Part shown: positions 10,800 through 19,278 of the stretch, in pieces
How positions within the stretch are numbered: position 1 is the first letter of the stretch
Layout: every line of letters begins with the position of its first letter
Origin: Sphingomonas hengshuiensis
Lineage (GTDB): Bacteria; Pseudomonadota; Alphaproteobacteria; Sphingomonadales; Sphingomonadaceae
NCBI RefSeq assembly: GCF_000935025.1
Contig: NZ_CP010836.1
Span: forward strand, 4,635,001 to 4,699,000
Reading direction: 5' to 3'
DNA: 64,000 bases
The notes under the pieces: generated by a model
Databases searched by the model: none
What the model was told of the DNA's origin: nothing
Seen by the model: only the letters and a program-made list of their open reading frames with translations
Made by a program: the position numbers and the translations under genes

Positions 10800-13064
10800 A
10801 TGAACGGTCCGGGCATCACGCATATCGCACTGATCGGCAACTTCTTGCCGCGGAAGTGCGGACTCGCGACCTACACGACCGACACGTATAACGCGCTGAT
10901 CGCGCGGTATCCGGACCTGAAGGTCGACGTGTACGCGATGGACGATCATCCCGGGCTGTACGATTATCCCCCCGAAGTTACGCGTGCGATCCCCCAGCAT
11001 GAGCGCTCGGCCTATCTGGACGCGGCGCGCGCGATCGAGGCCAGCGGCGCGCAGGCGCTTTGGGTCCAGCATGAATATGGCATCTATGGCGGCGCCGCGG
11101 GCGAGCATCTGATTGCGCTGCTCGATCGGCTGTCGATCCCGGTATTTGCGACGCTCCACACCGTATTGGAGCGCCCGAGCGCGGATGAGCGCCGTGTACT
11201 GGAGGCGTTGCTGCGCCGTTCCTCACGCGTCATTGTCATGGCCGAGCGCGGGCGCGACATTTTGAAGCGCGTGCACGGCGTCGACGATCGCAAGGTCGTG
11301 ATGATCCCGCACGGCGTGCCCGACCGCCCGCTCGCCGATCCCGATGCGTTCAAGCCTGCCTTTGGCTGGGAGGGACGCGACGTCGTCCTCACCTTCGGCC
11401 TGCTCGCGCCGAACAAGGGCATCGAGACGATCATCGCGGCGATGCCCGAGGTGGTCGCCGCCGACCCCAGCGCGCTGTATGTCGTGCTGGGCGCGACGCA
11501 CCCCAATCTGGTCGCGCACGAAGGTGAAGCCTATCGCGACCGGCTGAAGGCGCTGGCCGAGGAAAAGGGCGTTGCCGACCATGTCCGGTTCATCGACGCG
11601 TTCGTCGATTATGACGACCTGATCGATTACCTGCAGGCGGCGGACATCTATGCCACGCCCTATACCAACCCCGCGCAGATCACGTCGGGCACGCTGTCCT
11701 ATGCCGTCGGCGTGGGCAAGGCCGTGATTTCCACCCCCTATGTCCATGCGACCGAGATCCTCGACCAGGGGCACGGCGTGATCGTCGATTTCGGCGACAG
11801 CGCCGCCTTTGCCCGAGAGATCGGTCGGCTGTTGTCCGACAAGCAGGCCCGCACCCAATTGTCCGCGCGCGCCTATGCCCGCGGTCGCACGATGACCTGG
11901 CCCCGGCTGGTGGAGAACGCTATGGCCGAACTCAAGACCGTTATCGCCACCAAGCCGCGACGTTTTGGCAAGACCAAGTCGCGCACCGAGCTCGCGACGC
12001 TCAAGCCCGACATTTCGGCGGTCGAGCGGATGAGCGACTCGACGGGCATGCTCCAGCATTCGATTTTCTCGGTGCCCGATCGGCGCCATGGCTATTGCAT
12101 CGACGATAATGCCCGCGCGTTGATCCTGATGTGCAAGGTCGACGGCCTCGACGAGACCGTCCGAGACAAGTGGACGAGCATCTATGCGTCGTTCGTCCAA
12201 TATGCGTGGAACCCCGACGAACGGCGCTTCCGCAACTTCATGAATTTCGATCGGACCTGGTGCGAGGACGTCGGCTCCGAGGATTCGAACGGTCGTGCGC
12301 TCTGGGCTTTGGGCGTCACGGCGCGCGATGCGCGGGCGCAGAAGCATCGCGATTGGGCGGCATCGATGTTCGACGTGACGGGCTCGATCGCGCTCGACCT
12401 GGGCAGCCCGCGGGCGCGCGCCTTCGCGATGCTGGGCGCGGCGGCGATGATCGAAGCGCATCCGGGCCATGCCCTGTCCGAGATGATCCTCGCCCGCTTC
12501 GGCAGCGAGCTGATCGCGTTGCTGGACGGCGCGCGTCGTCCCGAATGGCAGTGGTTCGAAATCGTACTGGCCTATGACAATGCCCGGCTGCCCGAGGCAT
12601 TGCTTCGCGCCGGCCAGGCACTGGGCAACCAGACCTTCGTCAGTGTCGGGCTCGAGACGCTGGAATGGATCGTCGAGCGCCAGACCTCGCCCGAGGGGCG
12701 TTTCCGCGCGGTGGGCACCGAGAGTTTCGGACGCCCCTATGCCGAACCGCTCCAGTTCGACCAGCAGCCGCTGGAAGCGCAGGCGACCGTCGATGCGTGC
12801 GTCGCGGCGCTCGAGGTTACCCGCGAGCCGCGTTGGGGCGAAGAGGCAATGCGCGCCTATCGCTGGTATCTGGGGGCGAACGACCTCGAAATGCCGCTGG
12901 CCAGCGCGCACGATGGCGGGTGTTTCGACGGGTTGATGCCCCATGGCCTCAACCGCAACCAGGGCGCAGAGTCGATTTTGGCGCTCCAGCTGGCGAATTG
13001 TGCGATTTCGGCTCTTTCAAAGCCGGTCGAAAACGTGGCAGGACCGACACTCGCCGTTGCTTGA
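10800..13064 (+). CDS. GT4 glycosyltransferase fused to an alpha/alpha-barrel domain
   Basis: 754 aa, no signal peptide, probably cytosolic. Residues 1-385 are a GT-B glycosyltransferase of family 4 type: N-terminal GNFLPRKCGLATYT loop, VQHEYGIYGG, the second-domain start VVLTFGLLAPNKGIE, and the donor-site region with AADIYATPYTNPAQITSGTLSYAVG. From about 400 to the end is a second, all-helical domain (HGYCIDDNARALILM, DRTWCEDVGSEDSNGRALWALG) resembling the (alpha/alpha)6 barrels of glycosidases and epimerases. The GTG start of the GH130-type gene lies 46 bases downstream, after a small GGGGC-ATCA-GCCCC hairpin (13065-13078). The pair suggests synthesis and phosphorolysis or hydrolysis of a mannose-type glycan. 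Sugar donor and acceptor cannot be read from the sequence. Confidence 0.82.
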   Translation: MNGPGITHIALIGNFLPRKCGLATYTTDTYNALIARYPDLKVDVYAMDDHPGLYDYPPEVTRAIPQHERSAYLDAARAIEASGAQALWVQHEYGIYGGAAGEHLIALLDRLSIPVFATLHTVLERPSADERRVLEALLRRSSRVIVMAERGRDILKRVHGVDDRKVVMIPHGVPDRPLADPDAFKPAFGWEGRDVVLTFGLLAPNKGIETIIAAMPEVVAADPSALYVVLGATHPNLVAHEGEAYRDRLKALAEEKGVADHVRFIDAFVDYDDLIDYLQAADIYATPYTNPAQITSGTLSYAVGVGKAVISTPYVHATEILDQGHGVIVDFGDSAAFAREIGRLLSDKQARTQLSARAYARGRTMTWPRLVENAMAELKTVIATKPRRFGKTKSRTELATLKPDISAVERMSDSTGMLQHSIFSVPDRRHGYCIDDNARALILMCKVDGLDETVRDKWTSIYASFVQYAWNPDERRFRNFMNFDRTWCEDVGSEDSNGRALWALGVTARDARAQKHRDWAASMFDVTGSIALDLGSPRARAFAMLGAAAMIEAHPGHALSEMILARFGSELIALLDGARRPEWQWFEIVLAYDNARLPEALLRAGQALGNQTFVSVGLETLEWIVERQTSPEGRFRAVGTESFGRPYAEPLQFDQQPLEAQATVDACVAALEVTREPRWGEEAMRAYRWYLGANDLEMPLASAHDGGCFDGLMPHGLNRNQGAESILALQLANCAISALSKPVENVAGPTLAVA

Positions 13065-13110
13065 GGGGCATCAGCCCCAAGGGTGACCGGCTTATTGTCC
13101 CGGGGGTGCG

Positions 13111-14397
13111 GTGCTCGACCTGATAAATCATAGCCTGCGGCTGAAGGCAGATCCTTCGCGCGTGGTGGTCCGTCCGTTTCATATCGCCTGGACGTCGAAC
13201 GGGAGCGGCCCCAGCCGTACCGAGAGGCTGGTGGCGGAAGTGCTGGCGATGACGCCCGCCGAGGCGCGGCTGCAGCTCGAGATCGTGCTCAAGGATTTCG
13301 AGGCGCGGCATTGGCAGACGCGGCGCGTGTTCATGACGCGCTACGACGAGATCGAGGGTCTGCTCGGGCTGGACGGGAGCCAGATCGGCGACGAGAAGCG
13401 CCAGCTGATCGGCGCCTATTTCTGCCACGAATACAGCTATGCCGCCGCCGCGCTGATGAACCCCAGCGCGGTGCCGCATTACGACCAGTCGGGGATGCCC
13501 AAGGGATCGCTGCGCATCCTGATGTCGCTGCGCGCGGTCGGCGAGGGGCATATCTCTTCGGTGGCGTTCCGCGAGGGGATCATCACCGACGGCCACGACC
13601 TTGCGCTGGCGCCCGAGCCCCCCTTCGCCACCGCCGCCGATGCGCGCGAGGCCGAGGAGGACAAGATGCCCGAGGGGCCGGTGACGGTGTATCGCCATCG
13701 CGACTCGACTCTGTCGGGCACGGTGATCTTTCCGATCACCAAGGCGCAGTCCAACGGGCTGGAGGATCTGCGCATCTGCCATTTCCACCATGACGACGGC
13801 GCCGAGGAGTGGATCGGGACCTATACCGCCTATAACGGATCGGTGATCCAGTCCGAGTTGCTGCGCACCCGCGACTGGCGCAGCTTCGACATGGTGCCGA
13901 TGACCGGCAGCGCGGCGCGCAACAAGGGCATGGCGCTGTTCCCGCGCAAGGTTGGCGGGCGGTACATGATGCTGGGGCGCCAGGATGGCGAGAATATCTT
14001 CCTCCACACGTCCGACACGCTGACCCATTGGGAGGGCGGCGACTTGTTGATGACGCCCAAATATCCCTGGGAGCTCGTCCAGATGGGCAATTGCGGGCCG
14101 CCGATCGAAGTCGACGAAGGCTGGCTGGTGCTCACCCACGGCGTTGGCGCGATGCGCAAATATTCGATCGGCGCGGCGCTGCTCGACAAGGACGACCCGT
14201 CCAAGGTGCTCGCCCGGTCGCGCGAGCCATTGCTTGCCGCCGCGGACCAGGACCGCGAGGGCTATGTGCCCAATGTCGTCTATACCTGCGGCGCGATCCG
14301 GCATGGCGACACGTTGTTTATCCCGTACGGCGTCGCCGACAGTTCGGTCGCGTTCGCCTTTGTGCCGATCACCACGCTTCTGAACCAGATGGCTTGA
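13111..14397 (+). CDS. GH130-family glycosidase/phosphorylase (beta-mannoside phosphorylase-like)
   Basis: 428 aa from a GTG start preceded by CGGGGG. An N-terminal extension of about 170 residues precedes a five-bladed propeller typical of GH130. The catalytic motif SNGLEDLR (Asp219) corresponds to NG-ED-R of mannosylglucose and beta-1,2-mannobiose phosphorylases. RNKGMALFPRK, LHTSDTLTHWE and NCGPPIEVDEGWLVLTHGV are the other family blocks. GH130 enzymes act on beta-1,2- or beta-1,4-mannosides, mostly by phosphorolysis. Tight linkage with the GT4 gene suggests they handle one intracellular or envelope mannoside. Whether this is a phosphorylase or a hydrolase is open. Confidence 0.8.
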   Translation: MLDLINHSLRLKADPSRVVVRPFHIAWTSNGSGPSRTERLVAEVLAMTPAEARLQLEIVLKDFEARHWQTRRVFMTRYDEIEGLLGLDGSQIGDEKRQLIGAYFCHEYSYAAAALMNPSAVPHYDQSGMPKGSLRILMSLRAVGEGHISSVAFREGIITDGHDLALAPEPPFATAADAREAEEDKMPEGPVTVYRHRDSTLSGTVIFPITKAQSNGLEDLRICHFHHDDGAEEWIGTYTAYNGSVIQSELLRTRDWRSFDMVPMTGSAARNKGMALFPRKVGGRYMMLGRQDGENIFLHTSDTLTHWEGGDLLMTPKYPWELVQMGNCGPPIEVDEGWLVLTHGVGAMRKYSIGAALLDKDDPSKVLARSREPLLAAADQDREGYVPNVVYTCGAIRHGDTLFIPYGVADSSVAFAFVPITTLLNQMA

Positions 14398-14410
14398 GAG
14401 CGATCCCCCG

Positions 14411-16438
14411 TCATCGATAGGTGGCGGGGGTCTCGATCTCGGGCTCGGCCAGCGGCGTCGGCGGGGTCGCGCGGACCATGCGGCGCGTGACCGTATAGAG
14501 CAGCGCGATCAGCCCCGCGAACAGCAGCGGCGCGATCCACAGCGCCACGCCCTCGAACCCTTCGCCCATCACCGCCAGCGGTGCGTCGTTCGGCGGCACC
14601 GGCGACGCGCGGTTGGCCCAGGCGAGGATGCCGGCAAACGCCACCCCGAACAGGCTTTCGCCCACGATCAGCCCGGTCGCCGCGAGCACGCCCATCCGCT
14701 GCGCGAAATCGGGGTTGGCGGTCCGCTTTGCCCAGCGCTCATAGACATGGCCGATCACGGCGCCGATCGGGATGAGCAGGGTCAGCGCCATCGGCAGATA
14801 GATGCCCATCCCCACCGCGAGCGGCGGCAGCCGCATCTTGCCCGTCCGGCCCAACAGCTCGTCGAGCACGATCACCGCGACGCCGATGGCGGCGCCCAGC
14901 CCGACCAGGCCCCAGTCGAGGTCGCCGCCCAGCACGCCCTTGGCGATCGACGAGATCAGCGCGGCCTGGGGCGCCGACAGCGCGTTCGGCCCGGCGCCCG
15001 GCATGCCGACAAAGCCCAGCGTATTCTGGAGCAAATCGAGCACCAGCGGGATGACCAGCGACCCGAAGACCACGCCGAGGATCAGCGCAAGCTGTTGCTT
15101 CCACGGCGTCGCGCCGACCAGCTGGCCGGTCTTGAGGTCCTGGAGATTGTCGTTCGAGATCGTCGCGATCGAAAAGATGATCGCGGTGGTGAACAGCGCA
15201 TAGGCGATCAGCGCGTTGGTCCGCGCCGGATCAGCGCTGTGCCCGAAGATCGCGACGAGCAGCAGCGACGCACCGAGCACCGCGAGGATGCCGACTCCCG
15301 ACACCGGCGAATTCGACGCGCCGATCAGCCCGGCCATGTACCCGCATACCGCCGCGATCAGCACCCCGACGACGAGGATATAGCCCAGGGTCCCGCCGAT
15401 CACCGCCAGCGGCGCCTCCTGCACCGGGCCGCCCGCCGAGAAGCTCCACAACAGCCACGCGATCGGCGCGAGCGTCAGCAGCACCACGCCGCCGACGATG
15501 CCGATCGGCATGTCGCGCTCGGTCAGGTCGAGTACCGACCCGCCCGACCGCGCCTTCGACGCTGCCAGCGCCGAGCGCAGCCCGGCGACGATCGGCCCGA
15601 CGATACGCAGCAGCGACCACAGGGCCGCGACTCCGATCGTCCCCGCACCGACGAAGCGCACCTGCCCGCGAAACGCGCCGCCGACCACGGCGTCGACGCC
15701 CGCGGCAAAGTCGGCGCCCGCGGTGAACCAGGGCACCAGCACCACCCAGGCGATCAGCATCCCCAGGAACATCGCCGCGCCGACCGACAGGCCGACGAGA
15801 TGGCCGACGCCGATCAGCAGCATTGAATAGCTGCCCGATACGCCGCTGGCGCTGCCGCCGATGCGGAAATTCTTCGCCGCCTCGCCCGCGGTCAGCTTCA
15901 TCGCGGCGAGCAGGCCATAGCCGGCGGAGACCAACGCGCCGAGCAGGATCACGCGCAGCCCGCGGGCATTCTCCAGGTCGCCCGCCGCCGAGCTGGACCC
16001 GACCTTGAGCACTTCGGCGGCGGCGACGCCCTCCGGATAGGGCAGGTCCGATCCGGTGACGAGCGCGCGGCGCAGCGGCACCGAGAACATCACGCCGAGC
16101 ACCCCGCCCGCGACGCACACCGCGACCGTGGTCCAATAGGGGAAGCCGCTCCACCAGCCGACCATGATGAGGCCGGGCAGGACGAACACGATCGCGGCAA
16201 GCGTCCCCGCCGCCGACGCGACCGTCTGGACGATATTGTTCTCGAGGATGCTGGCGTTGCGGAAGAAGCGCAGGATCGCCATCGACATCACCGCCGCCGG
16301 GATCGAGGTGGCGAAGGTCAGCCCGACCTTGAGCCCCGCATAGACGTTTGCCGCCGTGAACAGGACGGTGATCAGCCCGCCGAGCAGGATGCCACGGACA
16401 GTGAGTTCGGCGAGGGGACGGGCGGGGGCAGTGGCCAT
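14411..16438 (-). CDS. OPT family oligopeptide transporter
   Basis: 675 aa, inner membrane, about 14-16 hydrophobic segments. Family blocks are ELTVRGILLGGLITVLFTAANVYAGLK at the N-terminus, LPYPEGVAAAEVLK near 135, and the SNDNLQDLKTGQLVGATPWKQQ loop near 430. OPT proteins are proton-coupled importers of small peptides or peptide-like metal chelates. The ATG at 16438 has GGAG eight bases upstream. It converges with the GH130-type gene, 13 bases away, and a CCCCCG/CGGGGG stem (14405-14430) spans the junction. A 19-bp sequence shared with the groEL leader lies just upstream (16460-16478). Confidence 0.92.
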   Translation of the reverse strand: MATAPARPLAELTVRGILLGGLITVLFTAANVYAGLKVGLTFATSIPAAVMSMAILRFFRNASILENNIVQTVASAAGTLAAIVFVLPGLIMVGWWSGFPYWTTVAVCVAGGVLGVMFSVPLRRALVTGSDLPYPEGVAAAEVLKVGSSSAAGDLENARGLRVILLGALVSAGYGLLAAMKLTAGEAAKNFRIGGSASGVSGSYSMLLIGVGHLVGLSVGAAMFLGMLIAWVVLVPWFTAGADFAAGVDAVVGGAFRGQVRFVGAGTIGVAALWSLLRIVGPIVAGLRSALAASKARSGGSVLDLTERDMPIGIVGGVVLLTLAPIAWLLWSFSAGGPVQEAPLAVIGGTLGYILVVGVLIAAVCGYMAGLIGASNSPVSGVGILAVLGASLLLVAIFGHSADPARTNALIAYALFTTAIIFSIATISNDNLQDLKTGQLVGATPWKQQLALILGVVFGSLVIPLVLDLLQNTLGFVGMPGAGPNALSAPQAALISSIAKGVLGGDLDWGLVGLGAAIGVAVIVLDELLGRTGKMRLPPLAVGMGIYLPMALTLLIPIGAVIGHVYERWAKRTANPDFAQRMGVLAATGLIVGESLFGVAFAGILAWANRASPVPPNDAPLAVMGEGFEGVALWIAPLLFAGLIALLYTVTRRMVRATPPTPLAEPEIETPATYR

Positions 16439-16459
16439 TCAGGCGGCTCCGGAAGTGCT

Positions 16460-16478
16460 AAGTTTACGAAGTTTAGGC
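16460..16478 (-). repeat. 19-bp repeat AAGTTTACGAAGTTTAGGC, copy 1 (OPT leader)
   Basis: The same 19 bases occur at 51179-51197. Here they lie 22 bases upstream of the OPT start codon; there, 25 bases upstream of groEL, in the same orientation relative to the gene. The unit contains a direct repeat, AAGTTTA-CG-AAGTTTA. The rest of the 190-base gap to the next gene (16479-16629) shows no gene or clear site. Function unknown. Confidence 0.75.
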
Positions 16479-16629
16479 GTGTGCGGGGCACGTGGCGCGT
16501 CGCCGTCGCGCGGGAGGCGCGTCGGTGTCGCGTCGGTCCGGGGACCAGGGGGATGGGGTGCGCGCATCGGCTGGAATGGTGGCAGGATGCGGCGATGTAG
16601 GACAGCGGTTTTTTGGGGCGGGCGGGGCT

Positions 16630-17646
16630 TCAGTCCTGTTGGGGCGCCTGCCCGACCCAGAGCTTGCTGACCAAAATCCATGCCGCCACGGTGAGCGGCC
16701 CGCCGAGCAGCACGCCGATCACGCCGAACAGTCCGCCGAACAGGAACAGCGCGAACAAGGTCACCGCAGGCGGGATCGACACGGCGAAGCGCATGACGAG
16801 CGGCGCCATCGCATTGCCCTCAATCTGTTGCCACACCACGAAGAAGCCGATCGTCCACAGAAAGGGCCCGACCCCGGCGGTGAGCGCGATCAGCACCGCG
16901 GGTACTGCGCCGAGGAACGGGCCGACCAGCGGAATGAATTCGAACAGCCCGGCGATGATCGCCAGCGCGAGCGCGGAGGGCACGCCGATCAGCGACAGGC
17001 CGATGAACACCGCGATCCCGGTCGCGGCCATCGAGATTAATTGCCCCAGCAGCCAGTTGCGCAGCCCCTGCGCGGTTTCGCGGGTGGCGTCGGCGACCGG
17101 GGCACGCGCCCGATCGGGCAACAGCTTCAGCGCGCCGCGATGATACATGCGCGGGCTGATCGCCAGATAGATGCCGCCGAGCACCGCCAGCACCAGCCCC
17201 GACAGCGCCGTCGTGACGAGCCCGATCGACGTCTGCGCGATCGACGCGACGGTCGCGCCATTGGGGGAAATGCCGTCGAGGGCGCCTTGTACGCGATCCT
17301 CGCCGACCCATTCGACGAAACGCTCCCACGCCGCGGGCAGCAAGGTCGACAGGTCCGAAAGCTGCTTGGTCAATTCGTGCCCGAACAATGCACCGACGCC
17401 GCCCAGCACGAGCACGATCAGCAGCCCGCCCAGCGCGAGCGCGACACCGCGCCCGATCGGCAACAGCCAGCACAGGCCATCGGCGGCGGCATGGAGGATC
17501 ACCGCGACGAGGATCGCGGCGAACACCAGCAGCAGCACGTCGTGCATGCGCCATACCAGCAGCGCGCCTGCCAAAAGCGCGATGGCGACAAGTACCCGAG
17601 TGGCGAAGCCGCCGAGATCGCGGGTGCGGGCGGGATCTTCGCTCAC
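16630..17646 (-). CDS. AI-2E family (PerM/YhhQ-like) membrane transporter
   Basis: 338 aa, about seven to eight transmembrane helices. The N-terminal hairpin VLLLVFAAILVAVILH and the C-terminal half with LIGVPSALALAIIAGLFEFIPLVGPFLGAVPAVLIAL and WQQIEGNAMAPLVM are diagnostic of the family. Members include the AI-2 exporter TqsA, Na+/H+ antiporters and permeases of unknown cargo, so a substrate should not be assigned. The GTG start overlaps the TGA stop of the upstream sorbosone-dehydrogenase-like gene (GTGA), indicating translational coupling. Confidence 0.88.
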   Translation of the reverse strand: MSEDPARTRDLGGFATRVLVAIALLAGALLVWRMHDVLLLVFAAILVAVILHAAADGLCWLLPIGRGVALALGGLLIVLVLGGVGALFGHELTKQLSDLSTLLPAAWERFVEWVGEDRVQGALDGISPNGATVASIAQTSIGLVTTALSGLVLAVLGGIYLAISPRMYHRGALKLLPDRARAPVADATRETAQGLRNWLLGQLISMAATGIAVFIGLSLIGVPSALALAIIAGLFEFIPLVGPFLGAVPAVLIALTAGVGPFLWTIGFFVVWQQIEGNAMAPLVMRFAVSIPPAVTLFALFLFGGLFGVIGVLLGGPLTVAAWILVSKLWVGQAPQQD

Positions 17647-18908
17647 GCGGCGCGCCGTACGAGCCAGATCGTGTCGCCGGCATCGTCGACGACGAAGATC
17701 GCGCCGTCGCCGCGCGTCTGGATGCTGACCGGACGGCCATAGACCTCGCCCTTCTTCGCATCGGCGATAAAGCCGGTCAGGAAGGGCTGGGGCGCGCCCG
17801 CGGGGCTGCCATCGGCGAAGGGCACCGCGAGCACGTCATACCCTGCGAACCGCGATCGATTCCACGATCCGTGGCGCGCGACATAGGCGATCTGGGCGTT
17901 TGCGGGCCTGTCCTTGGCAAAGGCCAGGCCGAGGGCGGCGGCATGCGCGCCCACCGCCACGTCGGGGAGCAGCGTAGTTGCCAGCAGATCGCGGCGTTGA
18001 TTGGCGTGACGGGGGTCCTGCTTGCCATAATAGCTGTAGGGCCAGCCATAAAAGCCGCCCGCGCGCACGCCGACCAGATAATCGGGGGCGATGTCGTCGC
18101 CAAACTCGTCGCGTTCGTTGACGGCGGTCCACAACACCCCGGTGCCCGGCGCGAAATCCATGCCGACCGGGTTGCGCAGCCCGCTGGCGTAGAGGCGCTC
18201 GCGCCCGCTGGGCAAATCGATGGCGAGGATCGCGGCGCGGCGCCGTTCCTCCTCCATGCCATGTTCGCCGACATTGGAGGCGGAGCCGACCGAGACGTAC
18301 AAAGTCTTGCCGTCCGCCGAGAGCAGCAGGTTGCGCGTCCAGTGATTATTATAGCCGCCGGCGGGGAGCGTCACCAGCGGGCGGGGGGCGCCGTCGATCC
18401 GGGTCTGGCCGAGACGATAGGCAAAGCTGACCACGCCATCGGTATTGGCGACATAGAGCCGCCCGCCCTGCCACGCCATGCCGAACGGCTGGTTGAGCCC
18501 TTCGCGCAGGACGAAACGCTGTTCGGCGACGCCGTCGCCATCGGCGTCGCGCAGCAGCGTGATGCGATTGGCGCTGTAGCCACTGGTTCGGGACAGCGCC
18601 TGGCCGCGCGCGACTTCGGGATCGGCATCCAGCTTGGGCTTGGTGCGGGCCTCGCTGACCAGCATGTCGCCATTGGGCAGGAGCAGCGCCTGTCGGGGAT
18701 AGTCGAGCCCGCCGGCATAGCGAGTTACGCGATAGCCCGACGGCGCGGTCGGGGTGCGGCCCGCGGGCCAGCCGATCGTCACCGGATGGTTGACCACCGA
18801 CGGCGTGGCATAGGGTTCGGCCTGGGCGACGGGCACGCGGCCCACTTCCTGCGCGACGGCGGCGCCGGGGAGCGCGACCAGCGCGGCGGACAGGAGGGCG
18901 ATCTTCAT
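17643..18908 (-). CDS. PQQ-dependent sugar dehydrogenase-like protein (L-sorbosone dehydrogenase family)
   Basis: 421 aa, periplasmic: signal peptide MKIALLSAALVALPGAAVAQ. A six-bladed propeller follows, with family landmarks DYPRQALLLPNGDMLVSEA, NQPFGMAW, VGSASNVGEHGMEEERRRAAI, LRNPVGMDFAPGTGVLWTAVNERDE, and YGWPYSYYG. These are soluble-glucose-dehydrogenase/sorbosone-dehydrogenase-like proteins that oxidise sugars or aldehydes using PQQ. Cofactor genes are not in the window, so the protein may depend on external PQQ. It is the first gene of a two-gene operon with the AI-2E transporter (4-bp overlap). Confidence 0.85.
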   Translation of the reverse strand: MKIALLSAALVALPGAAVAQEVGRVPVAQAEPYATPSVVNHPVTIGWPAGRTPTAPSGYRVTRYAGGLDYPRQALLLPNGDMLVSEARTKPKLDADPEVARGQALSRTSGYSANRITLLRDADGDGVAEQRFVLREGLNQPFGMAWQGGRLYVANTDGVVSFAYRLGQTRIDGAPRPLVTLPAGGYNNHWTRNLLLSADGKTLYVSVGSASNVGEHGMEEERRRAAILAIDLPSGRERLYASGLRNPVGMDFAPGTGVLWTAVNERDEFGDDIAPDYLVGVRAGGFYGWPYSYYGKQDPRHANQRRDLLATTLLPDVAVGAHAAALGLAFAKDRPANAQIAYVARHGSWNRSRFAGYDVLAVPFADGSPAGAPQPFLTGFIADAKKGEVYGRPVSIQTRGDGAIFVVDDAGDTIWLVRRAA

Positions 18909-19112
18909 GCAGGGCTCCGGATTAGTGTCGTGTCGCTGAGGCGGTGCCGGGCCGGCGCCTGCCTCGCTCGGGTTCGCTGAACCAGGTTCAAGCGTCCCAT
19001 GATCAAACCCCGCAGGCGGCGTGCGGTGCCATAAGCGGCGAATTTTGGTGGGATCGGGCGCGCCTTCATTCGAGGGCTATCGAATATGGAGCGGGGGGCG
19101 CTTTCCCCACTT

Positions 19113-19205
19113 CCGTCATGCTGAACTTGTTTCAGCATCCATGGCGCAACAAGCAACAGAAATGCATGCTGAGGGTTGGATGCTGAAACAAGTTCAGCAT
19201 GACGG
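19113..19205. repeat. REPIN-like inverted repeat element, copy 1
   Basis: Perfect 29-bp inverted repeat: arms 19113-19141 and 19177-19205, 35-base spacer. Each arm is itself a hairpin, ATGCTGAA-N5-TTCAGCAT (19118-19138 and 19180-19200), so the element is two REP palindromes in opposite orientation. Because of the symmetry both strands read as HAELVSAS...WMLKQVQHDG, a phrase often mis-annotated as protein. A second copy is at 54734-54822. The remainder of this 370-base gap (18909-19278) holds an imperfect GC-rich stem at 18938-18965 and no credible gene. Confidence 0.9.
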
Positions 19206-19278
19206 CGGTAATTGGGGGCATACGCATCCAAATGCGATTGCCCTGCTCTCCCAAGGGGAGAGGGGCGCTATCAATGCC

